A stretch of 64,000 bases of DNA from positions 886,321 through 950,320 of the forward strand of contig NZ_LMPO01000008.1 of assembly GCF_001424385.1 (NCBI RefSeq), given 5' to 3'. A model generated the notes under the pieces. It worked only from the letters and a program-made list of their open reading frames with translations, had not been told where the DNA came from and searched no databases. Of this stretch, positions 24,078 to 31,730 are shown one piece after another (positions within the stretch are counted from its first letter, which is position 1; every line of letters begins with the position of its first letter). Origin of the DNA: Curtobacterium sp. Leaf183 (GTDB lineage: Bacteria; Actinomycetota; Actinomycetes; Actinomycetales; Microbacteriaceae). The position numbers were made by a program, and so were the translations under genes.

Positions 24078-24248
24078 TTAGCGCTCCTCACGGAAGTCGA
24101 CGTGCTTGCGGACCACCGGGTCGTACTTCTTCAGCACGAGACGGTCCGGGTTGTTGCGACGGTTCTTCTTGGTCACGTAGGTGAACCCGGTGCCCGCCGT
24201 GGAGCGGAGCTTGATGATCGGACGAACGTCCTGACCCTTCTTGGCCAT
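24078..24248 (-). CDS. rpmG: 50S ribosomal protein L33, zinc-free form
   Basis: The product has 56 residues: it starts [19 protein letters not shown], continues [20 protein letters not shown] and ends [12 protein letters not shown]. It has no cysteine, so the zinc-binding CxxC pairs of the C-plus form are absent. The ATG overlaps the L28 stop as TGATG, indicating coupled translation. S14 follows after 2 bases. It contributes to the E-site region of the large subunit. Confidence 0.95.
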   Translation of the reverse strand: MAKKGQDVRPIIKLRSTAGTGFTYVTKKNRRNNPDRLVLKKYDPVVRKHVDFREER

Positions 24249-24484
24249 CAGATCTTCTCCCCGCGGGCAAGGACGTCCTTGACGACGGACTCGATGCCGC
24301 GTGCGTCGATGACCTTGATGCCCTTCGCGCTGAGCGTGAGCGTGACGTTACGACGAAGCGAGGGCACGTAGTACGTCTTCTTCTGCACGTTCGGGTCGAA
24401 GCGACGCTTCGTCCGGCGGTGCGAGTGCGAGATGTTGTGTCCGAAGCCGGGGGTGGCTCCGGTCACCTGGCACACTGCTGCCAT
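24248..24484 (-). CDS. rpmB: 50S ribosomal protein L28, zinc-free form
   Basis: The product has 78 residues. It starts [20 protein letters not shown], followed by [20 protein letters not shown]. Only one cysteine remains, so the zinc-binding set of the C-plus form is missing. AGGAGG precedes the ATG at 24484. It is the first gene of the L28-L33-S14 operon. Its leader has a weak Zur-box-like sequence overlapping the ribosome site (24492-24506) and a perfect 20-bp palindrome (24506-24525), so control by zinc or by a palindrome-binding protein is possible. Confidence 0.95.
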   Translation of the reverse strand: MAAVCQVTGATPGFGHNISHSHRRTKRRFDPNVQKKTYYVPSLRRNVTLTLSAKGIKVIDARGIESVVKDVLARGEKI

Positions 24485-24505
24485 GGTTTCCTCCTGATGA
24501 TTACC

Positions 24506-24525
24506 GTGCGGCCGATCGGCCGCAC
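24506..24525. promoter_or_regulatory. 20-bp perfect palindrome in the rpmB leader
   Basis: GTGCGGCCGATCGGCCGCAC is an exact palindrome 22 bases before the rpmB start. Its core GGCCGATCGGCC recurs in a second perfect palindrome at 32941-32958. It may be a DNA operator or an RNA hairpin controlling translation. Confidence 0.55.
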
Positions 24526-24740
24526 CCAAGGTCACTTGCCTGGCACACACGCGCGTGGCCACGATGGTCCGGAGACCGAGGAGACGGTGCGAGGGGGTTG
24601 TGTGTGCCGCCCCGCCCGCCTGCGAGAGGCGGATCCGCGCGACCGCGGCGTTCGCGACGGTCGGAGGGCTGAACAACGGGCCCGTGCGAGCACGGACCAG
24701 CCGCCAACGATACTGGATGGCCGGGCGTGTCGCAAACCCG

Positions 24741-24755
24741 GCCGGGAGGCCCGGC
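24741..24755 (-). terminator. Possible terminator of the znu-zur operon
   Basis: GCCGGG-AGG-CCCGGC is a 6-bp stem with a 3-base loop, 42 bases after the zur stop codon on the minus strand. It contains the GGGAGGCCCG decamer of the palindrome family. Confidence 0.4.
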
Positions 24756-24796
24756 TCGGCCCCGCCCCGCTGGCGCGGCCCCGGGAGCGCGGGCGC

Positions 24797-25261
24797 CTAG
24801 GCCTCGGCGCGGGCGGCCGTGCACGACGCGCACTCGCCGAAGATGTCCACGACGTGGCTGGCGTTCGTGAAACCGTGCTCGGCGGCGACCTGCTGGGCCC
24901 ACCGCTCGACGGGGTCCGCCTGGATCTCGACGGTCCGACCGCAGACCCGGCAGATCAGGTGGTGGTGGTGCTTGTCGGTCGTACAGGCGCGGTAGAGCGA
25001 CTCACCGTCCTGCTGGAGGGAGTCGGCATCGCCCTCGGTGGCCAGGTCGGCCAGCGCGCGGTACACCGTGGCGAGACCGATCGTCGAACCGCCGTCACGC
25101 AGGTGCGCGTGCAGCGCCTGGGCGCTGACGAAACCCTCGGTGGAGTCGAGCGCGCCGCGGACCGCTTCGCGCTGCCAGGTGTTCCGCTTGGCCTTGGGGA
25201 CGGCTGACCCCTGCGCTGCGACTGGCTTCTGCACGGCGGCGGGCTTCTGCACGGCGTTCAA
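24797..25261 (-). CDS. zur: Fur-family zinc regulator (Zur-like)
   Basis: The product has 154 residues from a TTG at 25261 that overlaps the permease stop (TTGA). The winged helix spans about residues 25-90 (NTWQREAVRGALDSTEGFVS, then STIGLATVYRALADLA). The dimer/metal domain has HHHHLICRVCGRTVEI and a second CxxC, GECASCTA, forming the structural zinc site. Fur, Zur, Mur and PerR share this plan; Zur is chosen because the gene is last in a zinc ABC importer operon. An Ala/Lys/Gln-rich leader of ~20 residues precedes the domain. With zinc bound it should repress znuA by the box at 27961-27977. Confidence 0.88.
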   Translation of the reverse strand: MNAVQKPAAVQKPVAAQGSAVPKAKRNTWQREAVRGALDSTEGFVSAQALHAHLRDGGSTIGLATVYRALADLATEGDADSLQQDGESLYRACTTDKHHHHLICRVCGRTVEIQADPVERWAQQVAAEHGFTNASHVVDIFGECASCTAARAEA

Positions 25262-26151
25262 GCGCTGACCTCCTGGGGTGCTGACGAGTGTTCGCGGACG
25301 GCGACGCGGCCACGTCCACGACGTTCCTTGTGTGCCCCGACGATCCGGCAGACCACCCAGATGGCGAACGAGATCGTCGTGACGTACGGACTGATCGGCA
25401 GCCCGCCACCGAGGGCCAACAGGATGCCCCCGACGACCGACACCACGGCGAACACGGTCGACAGCACGGGGACGAGCACGGGGTGCACGGTCAGGCGGAG
25501 CGCGGCGGCCGCCGGGGTGACCAGCAGCGAGAGGACGAGCAGGGCGCCCACGATCTGCACCGACACGGCCGTGGCGAGTCCGAGCGCGAGCATGAAGACC
25601 AGGGCGAGCGTCCGCACGGGGACGCCGGCGGCGGCGGCGACGTCCGGGTCGACCGACGCGAACATGAGCGGGCGCCAGATGACGACCAGGATCGCGACGA
25701 CGACGGCACTGATCACGATGAGCGACGTCAGCTGCGGGTTGTCCACCGAGACGATCTGCCCGGTCAGCAACCCGAACTTGTTCGCCGCCCGGCCCTTGTA
25801 CAGCGCCAGGCAGAGGATGCCGAGCCCGAGTCCGAACGGCATGAGCACGGCGATGATCGAGTTGCGGTCGCGCGCCCGCGAGCCGAGCAGCCCGATCAGC
25901 AGCGCCGCGACGACAGAGCCGACCAGCGAGCCGGTCACGACGTTCACCCCGAGCAGCAGCGACGCGCTGGCGCCCGCGAACGAGAGCTCGCTGATGCCGT
26001 GCACCGCGAAGGGCATGTTCCGCGCGACGACGAACGGACCGATGAGCCCGCCGACGACCCCGAGCACGGCACCCGCCCAGATCGAGTTCTGCACGAGCGC
26101 CACGAGCTCGCCGTAGTCCTGGAACGAGAAGACGGTCGACCAGACGTCCAT
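25258..26151 (-). CDS. znuB: Zinc/manganese ABC importer permease (ZnuB-like)
   Basis: The product has 297 residues and about eight to nine membrane helices of the ABC-3 family. Marks include GGLIGPFVVARNMPFAVHGI near residue 35, ELSFAGASASLLLG, and GALLVLSLLVTPAAAA in the region that contacts the ATPase. It carries Zn2+ (or Mn2+) inward using ZnuC and the lipoprotein ZnuA. Its ATG overlaps the znuC stop (TGATG) and its stop overlaps the zur start, so the four genes form one transcript. The C-terminal tail is basic then acidic. Confidence 0.93.
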   Translation of the reverse strand: MDVWSTVFSFQDYGELVALVQNSIWAGAVLGVVGGLIGPFVVARNMPFAVHGISELSFAGASASLLLGVNVVTGSLVGSVVAALLIGLLGSRARDRNSIIAVLMPFGLGLGILCLALYKGRAANKFGLLTGQIVSVDNPQLTSLIVISAVVVAILVVIWRPLMFASVDPDVAAAAGVPVRTLALVFMLALGLATAVSVQIVGALLVLSLLVTPAAAALRLTVHPVLVPVLSTVFAVVSVVGGILLALGGGLPISPYVTTISFAIWVVCRIVGAHKERRGRGRVAVREHSSAPQEVSA

Positions 26152-27029
26152 CAGACCCGCCCTTCGTCCGGAGCGGTACCGTGCGGGTCGACCTCGCCGT
26201 GGTGGTGCTCGTGCGCTTCGTTCGACCCGACGATGACGATGCGTCCCATCGTGCGGACGACGTCGACCGGGGTGCCGTACAGGTCCGACAGCACGTCGGC
26301 GCGCAGGATGTCGTCGGGCGACCCGATCCGGAAGCGCCCGCCCGCGATGTACAGGACCCGGTCGACGACGTCGAGGATCGGGTTCACGTCGTGCGTGACG
26401 AAGAGCACCGCAGCACCCTGCTGTCGGCGCTGGCGGTCGATGAGCTCGGTGACGCCGCGCTGGTGCCGCAGGTCGAGCGAGATGAGGGGTTCGTCGCAGA
26501 GCAGCAGGGCGGGGTCGGCGGCGATGGCCTGCCCGACGCGGGTGCGCTGCTGCTCACCGCCGGAGAGCTCGGCCACGGGGGCGTCCGCGAACGCGGTGGC
26601 TCCGACCTCGTCGATGATCCGGTCGATGCGCTCCCGCTCGGCCTTCCGCTCGGGCCGGATCCCCCAGCGGTGCCCGGTCACGCCCTGGGCGATCATGTCG
26701 CGGGCACGGAGCGGGGTACCGGAGTCCATCAGCCGCTGCTGCGGGATGTACCCGATCCGGCGGTGGCCACGACGCACCGGGCGCCCGAGGAACGACATCG
26801 AACCGCTCGTCAGCCGCTGCTGCCCGAGCACGGTCTTCAGCAGCGAGGTCTTGCCCGCGCCGTTCGGTCCGAGCACCGCGACGAACTCCCCCGGCGCGAC
26901 GTCGAGGTCGAGGCCGTCCCAGAGTCGGCGCGCGCCGTACGCCAGCCCCGCGCCCCGGAGCGCGAGCACGGCGGGACCGCCGCTGCGCGGGGCAGCGGCG
27001 GTGCGCGTCTGGTCCTGGACCGCGGTCAC
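26151..27029 (-). CDS. znuC: Zinc/manganese ABC importer ATPase (ZnuC-like)
   Basis: The product has 292 residues from a GTG at 27029 that overlaps the znuA stop by 4 bases (GTGA). Walker A is LGPNGAGKTSLLK, the Q-loop GYIPQQR, the signature LSGGEQQRTRVGQA, Walker B LLLCDEPLISLD, and the H-loop FVTHDVNP. The His-rich C-terminal tail HEHHHGEVDPHG is common in zinc ATPases and may bind metal. It powers the permease encoded next. Longer frames upstream are ruled out by the overlap. Confidence 0.95.
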   Translation of the reverse strand: MTAVQDQTRTAAAPRSGGPAVLALRGAGLAYGARRLWDGLDLDVAPGEFVAVLGPNGAGKTSLLKTVLGQQRLTSGSMSFLGRPVRRGHRRIGYIPQQRLMDSGTPLRARDMIAQGVTGHRWGIRPERKAERERIDRIIDEVGATAFADAPVAELSGGEQQRTRVGQAIAADPALLLCDEPLISLDLRHQRGVTELIDRQRRQQGAAVLFVTHDVNPILDVVDRVLYIAGGRFRIGSPDDILRADVLSDLYGTPVDVVRTMGRIVIVGSNEAHEHHHGEVDPHGTAPDEGRV

Positions 27030-27940
27030 TTCGCCAGTGCCGCCGTCACCGCGTCGATGTTCGCCTGCTGCCACGAGACGTAATCCTCCCCCTTCGGGAG
27101 CGTCTCCGTGACACCGACCACCGGGATGCCCGCCTTGTCCGCGGCCTTCTTGACCTGTTCGGTCTCGGGGCTCGAGGTCTGCTCGTTGTAGGCCAGCAGC
27201 TTGACGGTGCGGTCGCTGAACAGCTTCAGGGTGTCGTTGAGCGCGGCCGGTGGGACGTCGTCGCCCTCCTCGATCGCCTCGGAGAAGGCCTCGGGCGTGA
27301 CGTTGTCGAGCCCCATCGCGTCGAACAGGTACCCGGGGACGGGCTCGGTGTAGGCCACCTTCTCGCCCTGGTCGGACTGCTTCGCGGCGGCGGTCTGCGA
27401 CTCGAGGTCCTGCAGCTTGGTCGTCAGGGTCTTCGCGTTCGCCGCGAAGGTCCCCTTGTCGGCACTGTCGAGCGAGCCGAGCCGGTCGGCCACGTCGGCG
27501 ACGAGCTTGACCATCGTCGGGTAACTGTAGAAGACGTGCTCGTTGAACTCGGCGTCGCCTCCCTCGTCGAGCCCGGAGAGCTTGACCACGTTGATCGTGG
27601 CCGCCTTCGTGTCCGCCGACTTCGCCAGCGTCGTCATGAAGTCGTCGTAGCCGCCGCCGTTCTCGATGAGCAGGTCGGCCTTCGACACGGCGAGCTGGGT
27701 CTGCGCGCTCGACTCGAACGAGTGCGGGTCCTGCGAGGGGTCGTCGAGGATGCTCGTCACGCTGACGTGGTCGCCGCCGATCGTCTTCACGAGCGAGCCG
27801 TACACGTTCGTCGACGCGACGACACGGACGGTGCCGTCACCGCTGGCGTCGGACGACGCGGGCGACGTGGCGCAGCCCGTCAGGGCGAGCGCGGCGGCGC
27901 CGGCGACGAGGGGCAGGGCGAGGAGGCGGCGGTTCTGCAT
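27026..27940 (-). CDS. znuA: Zinc ABC importer substrate-binding lipoprotein (ZnuA-like)
   Basis: The product has 304 residues. The lipoprotein signal ends in the lipobox LTGC at about residue 23. The A-1 cluster fold shows the metal-binding histidines in SQDPHSFESS and FNEHVFYSYPTM, and the C-terminal VLLAYNEQTS-type loop as KLLAYNEQTSSPETEQV. There is no His-rich flexible loop. It delivers Zn2+ (possibly Mn2+) to the permease. It is the first gene of the operon. A Zur-box-like site overlaps the -35 region, and no good ribosome site precedes the ATG, so the message may be nearly leaderless. Confidence 0.93.
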   Translation of the reverse strand: MQNRRLLALPLVAGAAALALTGCATSPASSDASGDGTVRVVASTNVYGSLVKTIGGDHVSVTSILDDPSQDPHSFESSAQTQLAVSKADLLIENGGGYDDFMTTLAKSADTKAATINVVKLSGLDEGGDAEFNEHVFYSYPTMVKLVADVADRLGSLDSADKGTFAANAKTLTTKLQDLESQTAAAKQSDQGEKVAYTEPVPGYLFDAMGLDNVTPEAFSEAIEEGDDVPPAALNDTLKLFSDRTVKLLAYNEQTSSPETEQVKKAADKAGIPVVGVTETLPKGEDYVSWQQANIDAVTAALAK

Positions 27941-27960
27941 GTCGAGAACGCTAGCCCTAG

Positions 27961-27977
27961 TTGATAACGATTGTCAA
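27961..27977 (-). promoter_or_regulatory. Zur-box-like operator overlapping the znuA promoter
   Basis: TTGATAACGATTGTCAA is a 17-base inverted repeat (one mismatch in the 7-base arms) and matches the general Zur pattern TGATAATCATTATCA at 12 of 15 core positions. On the minus strand it provides a -35-like TTGACA, with a TAG-containing -10-like stretch about 17 bases downstream. It lies 21 bases before the ATG. Confidence 0.75.
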
Positions 27978-27996
27978 AACCAAGCCGACGGGAGGC

Positions 27997-28042
27997 AGAC
28001 GGAAGGCCCGGTGCCAGCTGGCACCGGGCCTCCCGTCCGTCT
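27997..28042. terminator. Palindromic terminator of the PTS EIIC gene (family copy C)
   Basis: A perfect 14-bp core (AGGCCCGGTGCCAG with its complement, 28004-28031) matches copies A and B. The outer arms AGACGG/CCGTCT extend the stem past a mismatch. It lies 12 bases after the EIIC stop and separates that gene from the zinc operon. Confidence 0.78.
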
Positions 28043-28053
28043 GGTGGTCGCGA

Positions 28054-29319
28054 CTAGGCCTTGGTGGCCGCGTCGATCGTGTTCTCGGCGATCGTGTCCT
28101 CCTCGCGGCCCGGGGTCCGCAGGTTCCACTTCTTGATGACGAAGCTGAAGAGGAAGTAGTAGACCACCGCGTAGCCGAGGCCGATCGGGATGAGCCAGAT
28201 CGCCCCGTCCGCCTTGCCGAAGTTGAGCACGTAGTCGATCGCGCCGGCCGAGAACGAGAAGCCGTCGCGGATGCCGAGCGCGTTGACCAGCGCCAGCGAC
28301 GTGCCGGTCAGGAGCGCGTGGATCACGTAGAGCGGGAACGCCACGAACATGAACGAGTACTCGAGCGGCTCGGTGATGCCGGTCACGAACGAGGTGAGCG
28401 CGGCGGAGAGCATGATGCCGCCGACGAGCTTGCGGTTGTGCGGCTTGGCGTTGCGCCAGATCGCGAGCGCACCGGCCGGCAGAGCGAACATCATGATCGG
28501 GAAGAAGCCGGCCTGGAAGATGCCCGCGGTCGGGTCCCCCGCCAGGAAGCGGGCGATGTCACCGTGGTAGGTCACGCCACCCGTGGTGAAGCTGCCGAGC
28601 TGGAACCACGGGAAGAAGTTGAGCAGCTGGTGCAGTCCGATCGGGATGAGCATGCGGTTGACGAACCCGAAGATCCCGCCGCCGACGACGGCGTTGTCCG
28701 ACACGGCCTGGCCGGCGGCCGTCAGCGCGATGTCGAAGTAGCGGTAGACGAAGGACATCAGCACGGCGATGATCAGACCGGCGACCGCGGTGAGGATCGG
28801 GACCAGACGACGGCCCGAGAAGAACCCGAGGAAGTCGGGCATCTTCGTGCGGTGGAACTTCTGCCACAGCCCGGCAGCGACGAGACCCATCACGATGCCG
28901 CCGAGGACACCGAAGTTGATCGTCGCCTGGTCGCCGTTCGCGTCCTTCACGCCCGCCAGGACGATCGGTGACATGGCGGCGAACACCTGGTACATGACCA
29001 TGTACCCGACGACCGCGGCGAGCGCCGTGGTGCCGTCGGACTTCTTCGCCCAGCCGATCGCGATGCCGACGGCGAACAGCAGCGGCAGCCAGGTGAAGAC
29101 ACCGTTGCCGGCGGCCGCGATGATCGTCGCGCCCTTCTCGAAGCCGGGGATGGCGCCGAGCATGTCCGACTGCCCGAGTCGGAGCAGGATGCCCGCTGCC
29201 GGCATGACCGCGATCGGCAGCAGCAGGCTCCGCCCGAGCCGCTGCGCGTTGGCGAAGAGCTTGCTCTGCTTCTTCGGCGTCTTCTTCTCCGGCACATCCG
29301 TGGTGGCAGCAGTGCTCAT
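28054..29319 (-). CDS. PTS permease EIIC, glucose/N-acetylglucosamine family (NagE-like)
   Basis: The product has 421 residues, with an EIIC domain only. About ten membrane helices start after a Lys-rich N-terminus (PEKKTPKKQSKLFANAQRLG). Family marks: LLLPIAVMPAAGILLRLG, GRRLVPILTAV, IPIGLHQLLNFFPWFQLG, and FLAGDPTAGIFQAGFFPIMM, the last typical of GlcNAc permeases. TGITEPLEYSFMF carries the conserved GITEPLE sugar-site motif. AGAGGA precedes the ATG at 29319. EIIB and EIIA are encoded separately in the divergent operon. Substrate is most likely GlcNAc; glucose is possible. Confidence 0.92.
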   Translation of the reverse strand: MSTAATTDVPEKKTPKKQSKLFANAQRLGRSLLLPIAVMPAAGILLRLGQSDMLGAIPGFEKGATIIAAAGNGVFTWLPLLFAVGIAIGWAKKSDGTTALAAVVGYMVMYQVFAAMSPIVLAGVKDANGDQATINFGVLGGIVMGLVAAGLWQKFHRTKMPDFLGFFSGRRLVPILTAVAGLIIAVLMSFVYRYFDIALTAAGQAVSDNAVVGGGIFGFVNRMLIPIGLHQLLNFFPWFQLGSFTTGGVTYHGDIARFLAGDPTAGIFQAGFFPIMMFALPAGALAIWRNAKPHNRKLVGGIMLSAALTSFVTGITEPLEYSFMFVAFPLYVIHALLTGTSLALVNALGIRDGFSFSAGAIDYVLNFGKADGAIWLIPIGLGYAVVYYFLFSFVIKKWNLRTPGREEDTIAENTIDAATKA

Positions 29320-29415
29320 CGGAGGTCCTCTCGTCATCGGGTGGAGCTGTCGGGGTGAGTTGAGTCGTGCGTGCGGCGCAGGTAGCCTCGGCGGTGACGC
29401 CAGGTCCGGTCCTGT

Positions 29416-29430
29416 CCGGTCATGACCAGT
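29416..29430. promoter_or_regulatory. dre-like site between EIIC and EIIB genes (DasR-type operator)
   Basis: CCGGTCATGACCAGT contains the perfect palindrome GGTCATGACC and on the other strand reads ACTGGTCATGACCGG, close to the DasR responsive element ACTGGTCTAGACCACT. It lies in the divergent PTS promoter region. A related sequence sits upstream of the GntR gene at 31022-31036. Confidence 0.7.
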
Positions 29431-29497
29431 CCGTAGTCTCTGTGACCACGGCATGCATGTCAACCTGAACGCGAACCTGTAACGAGGAGGAAACTTC

Positions 29498-29734
29498 ATG
29501 GCCGACATCAAGGCATCCGACATCATCGCCGCACTCGGTGGCACCGAGAACATCGAAGAGGTCGAGGGCTGCATCACACGCCTCCGCGTCGAGGTGGAGG
29601 ACGGCGACCTCGTCGACAAGGACGCCCTCAAGGCGGCGGGCGCCCAGGCCGTCGTCGGTGGCGGCACCGGCTGGCAGGTCATCGTCGGACCGATCGCCGA
29701 CAACCTCGCGCAGGACATCCAGGACGAGCTGTGA
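29498..29734 (+). CDS. PTS EIIB component, glucose family
   Basis: The product has 78 residues, a free-standing EIIB domain. The phosphorylated cysteine is in EGCITRLRVEV near residue 25, and GGGTGWQVIVGPIADNLAQD completes the fold. It accepts phosphate from the EIIA encoded next and passes it to sugar bound in EIIC. CGAGGAGG lies 6 bases before the ATG. Its stop overlaps the EIIA start. It is divergent from EIIC with a dre-like site in between. Confidence 0.94.
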   Translation: MADIKASDIIAALGGTENIEEVEGCITRLRVEVEDGDLVDKDALKAAGAQAVVGGGTGWQVIVGPIADNLAQDIQDEL

Positions 29735-30183
29735 CCGCTGTCCTGACGCCCTTCGCCGGGCCCGTGATCGCACTCGCTGACGTGCCGGACCCGGTGTTCG
29801 CCGAGCAGCTCGTCGGCGCCGGGGTCGCGGTCGACCCCACGGGCGTCGAGGGCACGGTCACCGCGGTCGCCCCGGTCGACGGCACGATCGTCAAGCTGCA
29901 CCCGCACGCGTTCGCGATGCAGGGGTCGGCGGGTACGGACGTGCTCGTCCATGTCGGCATCGACACCGTCAAGCTCAAGGGCGAGGGCTTCACGCTGCTG
30001 GCCGCCGAGGGCGCCGTCGTCAGCGCGGGCGACCCGGTCGTCCGGTTCACCCCGGCGACGATCTCGGCTGCGGGCTACTCGCCGGTGTGCCCCGTCGTCG
30101 TGCTCGGCTCGGCGCCGGACTCGGTCGCGCAGGACACCGTCGGCAGCACGGTCGCTGCCGGGGACGTCCTCTTCACCGTCTGA
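29731..30183 (+). CDS. PTS EIIA component, glucose (Crr-like) family
   Basis: The product has 150 residues from a GTG overlapping the EIIB stop (GTGA). The EIIA-Glc beta-sandwich shows VDGTIVKLHPHAFAM (first active-site His) and TDVLVHVGIDTVKLKGEGF, with the phospho-His in VHVGID. It takes phosphate from HPr and gives it to the EIIB. A free EIIA can also signal sugar status. The pair EIIB-EIIA forms a two-gene operon; the EI and HPr genes are not in the window. Confidence 0.94.
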   Translation: MTAVLTPFAGPVIALADVPDPVFAEQLVGAGVAVDPTGVEGTVTAVAPVDGTIVKLHPHAFAMQGSAGTDVLVHVGIDTVKLKGEGFTLLAAEGAVVSAGDPVVRFTPATISAAGYSPVCPVVVLGSAPDSVAQDTVGSTVAAGDVLFTV

Positions 30184-30189
30184 CCGGCG

Positions 30190-30207
30190 GGCACCCACGT
30201 CGGTGCC
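30190..30207. terminator. Short hairpin between convergent EIIA and GntR genes
   Basis: GGCACC-CACGTC-GGTGCC is a perfect 6-bp stem 6 bases after the EIIA stop. It is a weak terminator candidate. Confidence 0.4.
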
Positions 30208-30234
30208 GTCACGGTCCGACCCGCGCGGTCCGCT

Positions 30235-30969
30235 CTACGCGACCGCGCGGGTCGCGGTGACCTCCATCTGCACGCGGTAACGGTCCGAGCGGTACCAGCT
30301 CCGCGCGTGCTCGACGGGTCGGTCGCGCGAGTACGACACCCGGTCGAACTCCAGCAGGGGCGCGCCCGTCCTGGTGCCGAGCAGCGTGGCGACGTCGTCC
30401 GCGGCCGGTGTCGCCGCGACGGTCTGCTGCGCCCGGTCGATGGGCATGCCGTACTCGTCGGCGACGATCGAGTACACCGACCCGGACAGGTCGTGGTCGA
30501 GCAGCCCGGGGAACGCGTCGGCGACGAGCCAGGCGTCGTCGATCGACACCGGTGCCCCGTCGGCCATGCGCAGTCGCTTCAGGTGGAAGGCCGTGTCGGA
30601 CTCCCCCAGGCGCAGTGCCGCGGCGGTGTCGGTCGGCGGGACGCGCTCTTCGCGCAGGAGGACGACGGTGGTGGGCACGTGGCCCATCGCCCGCATCTCC
30701 TCGGTGAACGACGCCAGGTGCAGTGTCGACTGCACGGGCCGGTGCGCCACGAAGGTGCCCTTGCCGCGGACGCGCTCGAGGTAGCCCTCGTTGACGAGCT
30801 GGCCGAGTGCTTCGCGCACGGTGATGCGCGAGACGCCGTACTCGGCGATGAGCTGGCGCTCGGACGGGATGGCGGCTCCGGGGGCGAGTCGGACGGTGGC
30901 CAGGTCGAGCAGGATCCGGCGGAGCTGCTGGTGTTTCGGCTCCGCGCCTTCGGTGATGCGGCTCGTCAT
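30235..30969 (-). CDS. GntR/HutC-family regulator, DasR/NagR-like
   Basis: The product has 244 residues. The N-terminal winged helix (about 10-75) has LAPGAAIPSERQLIAEYGVS and RITVREALGQLVNEGYLERV. The UTRA effector domain (about 90-240) carries LKRLRMADGAPVSIDDAWL. The UTRA family of DasR/NagR binds GlcN-6-P or GlcNAc-6-P. It is placed beside the PTS genes, convergent with EIIB-EIIA, and ACTGGTCATG-type sites lie before the PTS genes and before this gene, fitting repression of GlcNAc uptake with self-control. It has the common ~240-residue length. Sugar phosphate identity is inferred. Confidence 0.9.
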   Translation of the reverse strand: MTSRITEGAEPKHQQLRRILLDLATVRLAPGAAIPSERQLIAEYGVSRITVREALGQLVNEGYLERVRGKGTFVAHRPVQSTLHLASFTEEMRAMGHVPTTVVLLREERVPPTDTAAALRLGESDTAFHLKRLRMADGAPVSIDDAWLVADAFPGLLDHDLSGSVYSIVADEYGMPIDRAQQTVAATPAADDVATLLGTRTGAPLLEFDRVSYSRDRPVEHARSWYRSDRYRVQMEVTATRAVA

Positions 30970-31021
30970 CGGTCCCTCGTGCTCCGTTGCGGTGTCGGTG
31001 GTCTGCCCGGTGGTCCTGGGC

Positions 31022-31036
31022 GGACATGACCAGTCC
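31022..31036. promoter_or_regulatory. dre-like site upstream of the GntR gene
   Basis: GGACATGACCAGTCC shares CATGACCAGTCC with the PTS site at 29421-29432. On the other strand it reads GGACTGGTCATGTCC. It lies 53 bases upstream of the GntR start and 59 bases before the divergent response-regulator gene. Confidence 0.6.
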
Positions 31037-31094
31037 TCTCACAGTAGCGATCCCTGGACGGGACGTCGATGTGCCGTGGAGAACCCGTGCCAGG

Positions 31095-31730
31095 ATGTCG
31101 CCCGTGATCTCCGTGGTGATCGTCGACGACGAAGCGCTGGTCCGGTACGGCTTCGAGCTGATCCTCGGGGCGGCGCCGGACATCGAGGTGGTCGCGACGA
31201 CCTCCGACGTCGACGCGATCGCCACCGTCACCGAGCACCGCCCCGACGTGGTGCTGCTCGACGTGCGCATGCCCCGCATCGACGGTCTCGACCTGCTCGG
31301 GTCAATCACCGCGATGCCGGAGCCGCCCGCGGTGGCGATGCTCACGACGTTCGACGCCGCCGAGCACCTCGGCCGCGCGATGGAACTCGGGGCCGCGGGG
31401 TTCCTGCTCAAGGACACGGACCCCGAGGGCCTGGCCCAGTACGTGAGAGTCCTGGCAGCGGGCGGCGTCGTGCTCGCCTCGGAGCTCGACCGCGCCCGGC
31501 TGTTCGCCCCCTCGGTCGTGCAGTCCGAGGTCCCGCCGATGACCGACCGCGAGCGCGCCGTCCTGCAGCTCGTCGCCGACGGTGTCAGCAACCCCGAGAT
31601 CGGCGCACGACTCGGGGTCAGCACCGGCACCGTGAAGGAGGACGTGCGCGCTCTGCTCGCCGCCTTCGGCGTCGCCAGCCGTGTCCAGCTCGCGCTCCGC
31701 GCAGCGGCGGCGGGGCTGCTCCGTGCCTGA
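31095..31730 (+). CDS. NarL/LuxR-type response regulator
   Basis: The product has 211 residues from an ATG at 31095. The receiver domain spans about 1-125: VVIVDDEALVRYG (acidic pocket), DVVLLDVRMPRIDGLDLL with the phospho-accepting Asp near 55, and the LKDTD lysine. A LuxR helix-turn-helix (about 150-205) has MTDRERAVLQLVADGVSNPE and LGVSTGTVKEDVRALLAAF. Its stop overlaps the kinase start by 8 bases. The cognate kinase follows, then MprF-like genes on the same strand, so it likely controls that membrane-lipid unit. It is divergent from GntR. Confidence 0.92.
   Translation: MSPVISVVIVDDEALVRYGFELILGAAPDIEVVATTSDVDAIATVTEHRPDVVLLDVRMPRIDGLDLLGSITAMPEPPAVAMLTTFDAAEHLGRAMELGAAGFLLKDTDPEGLAQYVRVLAAGGVVLASELDRARLFAPSVVQSEVPPMTDRERAVLQLVADGVSNPEIGARLGVSTGTVKEDVRALLAAFGVASRVQLALRAAAAGLLRA

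Larger units (their letters stand above)
24485..24796 (-). other. 312-base control region of rpmB and 3' flank of zur
   Basis: This gap holds no gene. From the rpmB side it contains the ribosome site, a 10/15 match to the Zur consensus TGATAATCATTATCA at 24492-24506, the 20-bp palindrome at 24506-24525, and then a promoter region. From the zur side there is a GCCGGG-AGG-CCCGGC hairpin at 24741-24755 that could terminate the zur transcript. Nothing else was recognised. Confidence 0.6.

Noticed and set aside
25288..27111. A 607-codon plus-strand frame across the zinc operon
   Set aside because: It is antisense to znuB and znuC, which have full ABC motifs; the product is low-complexity.
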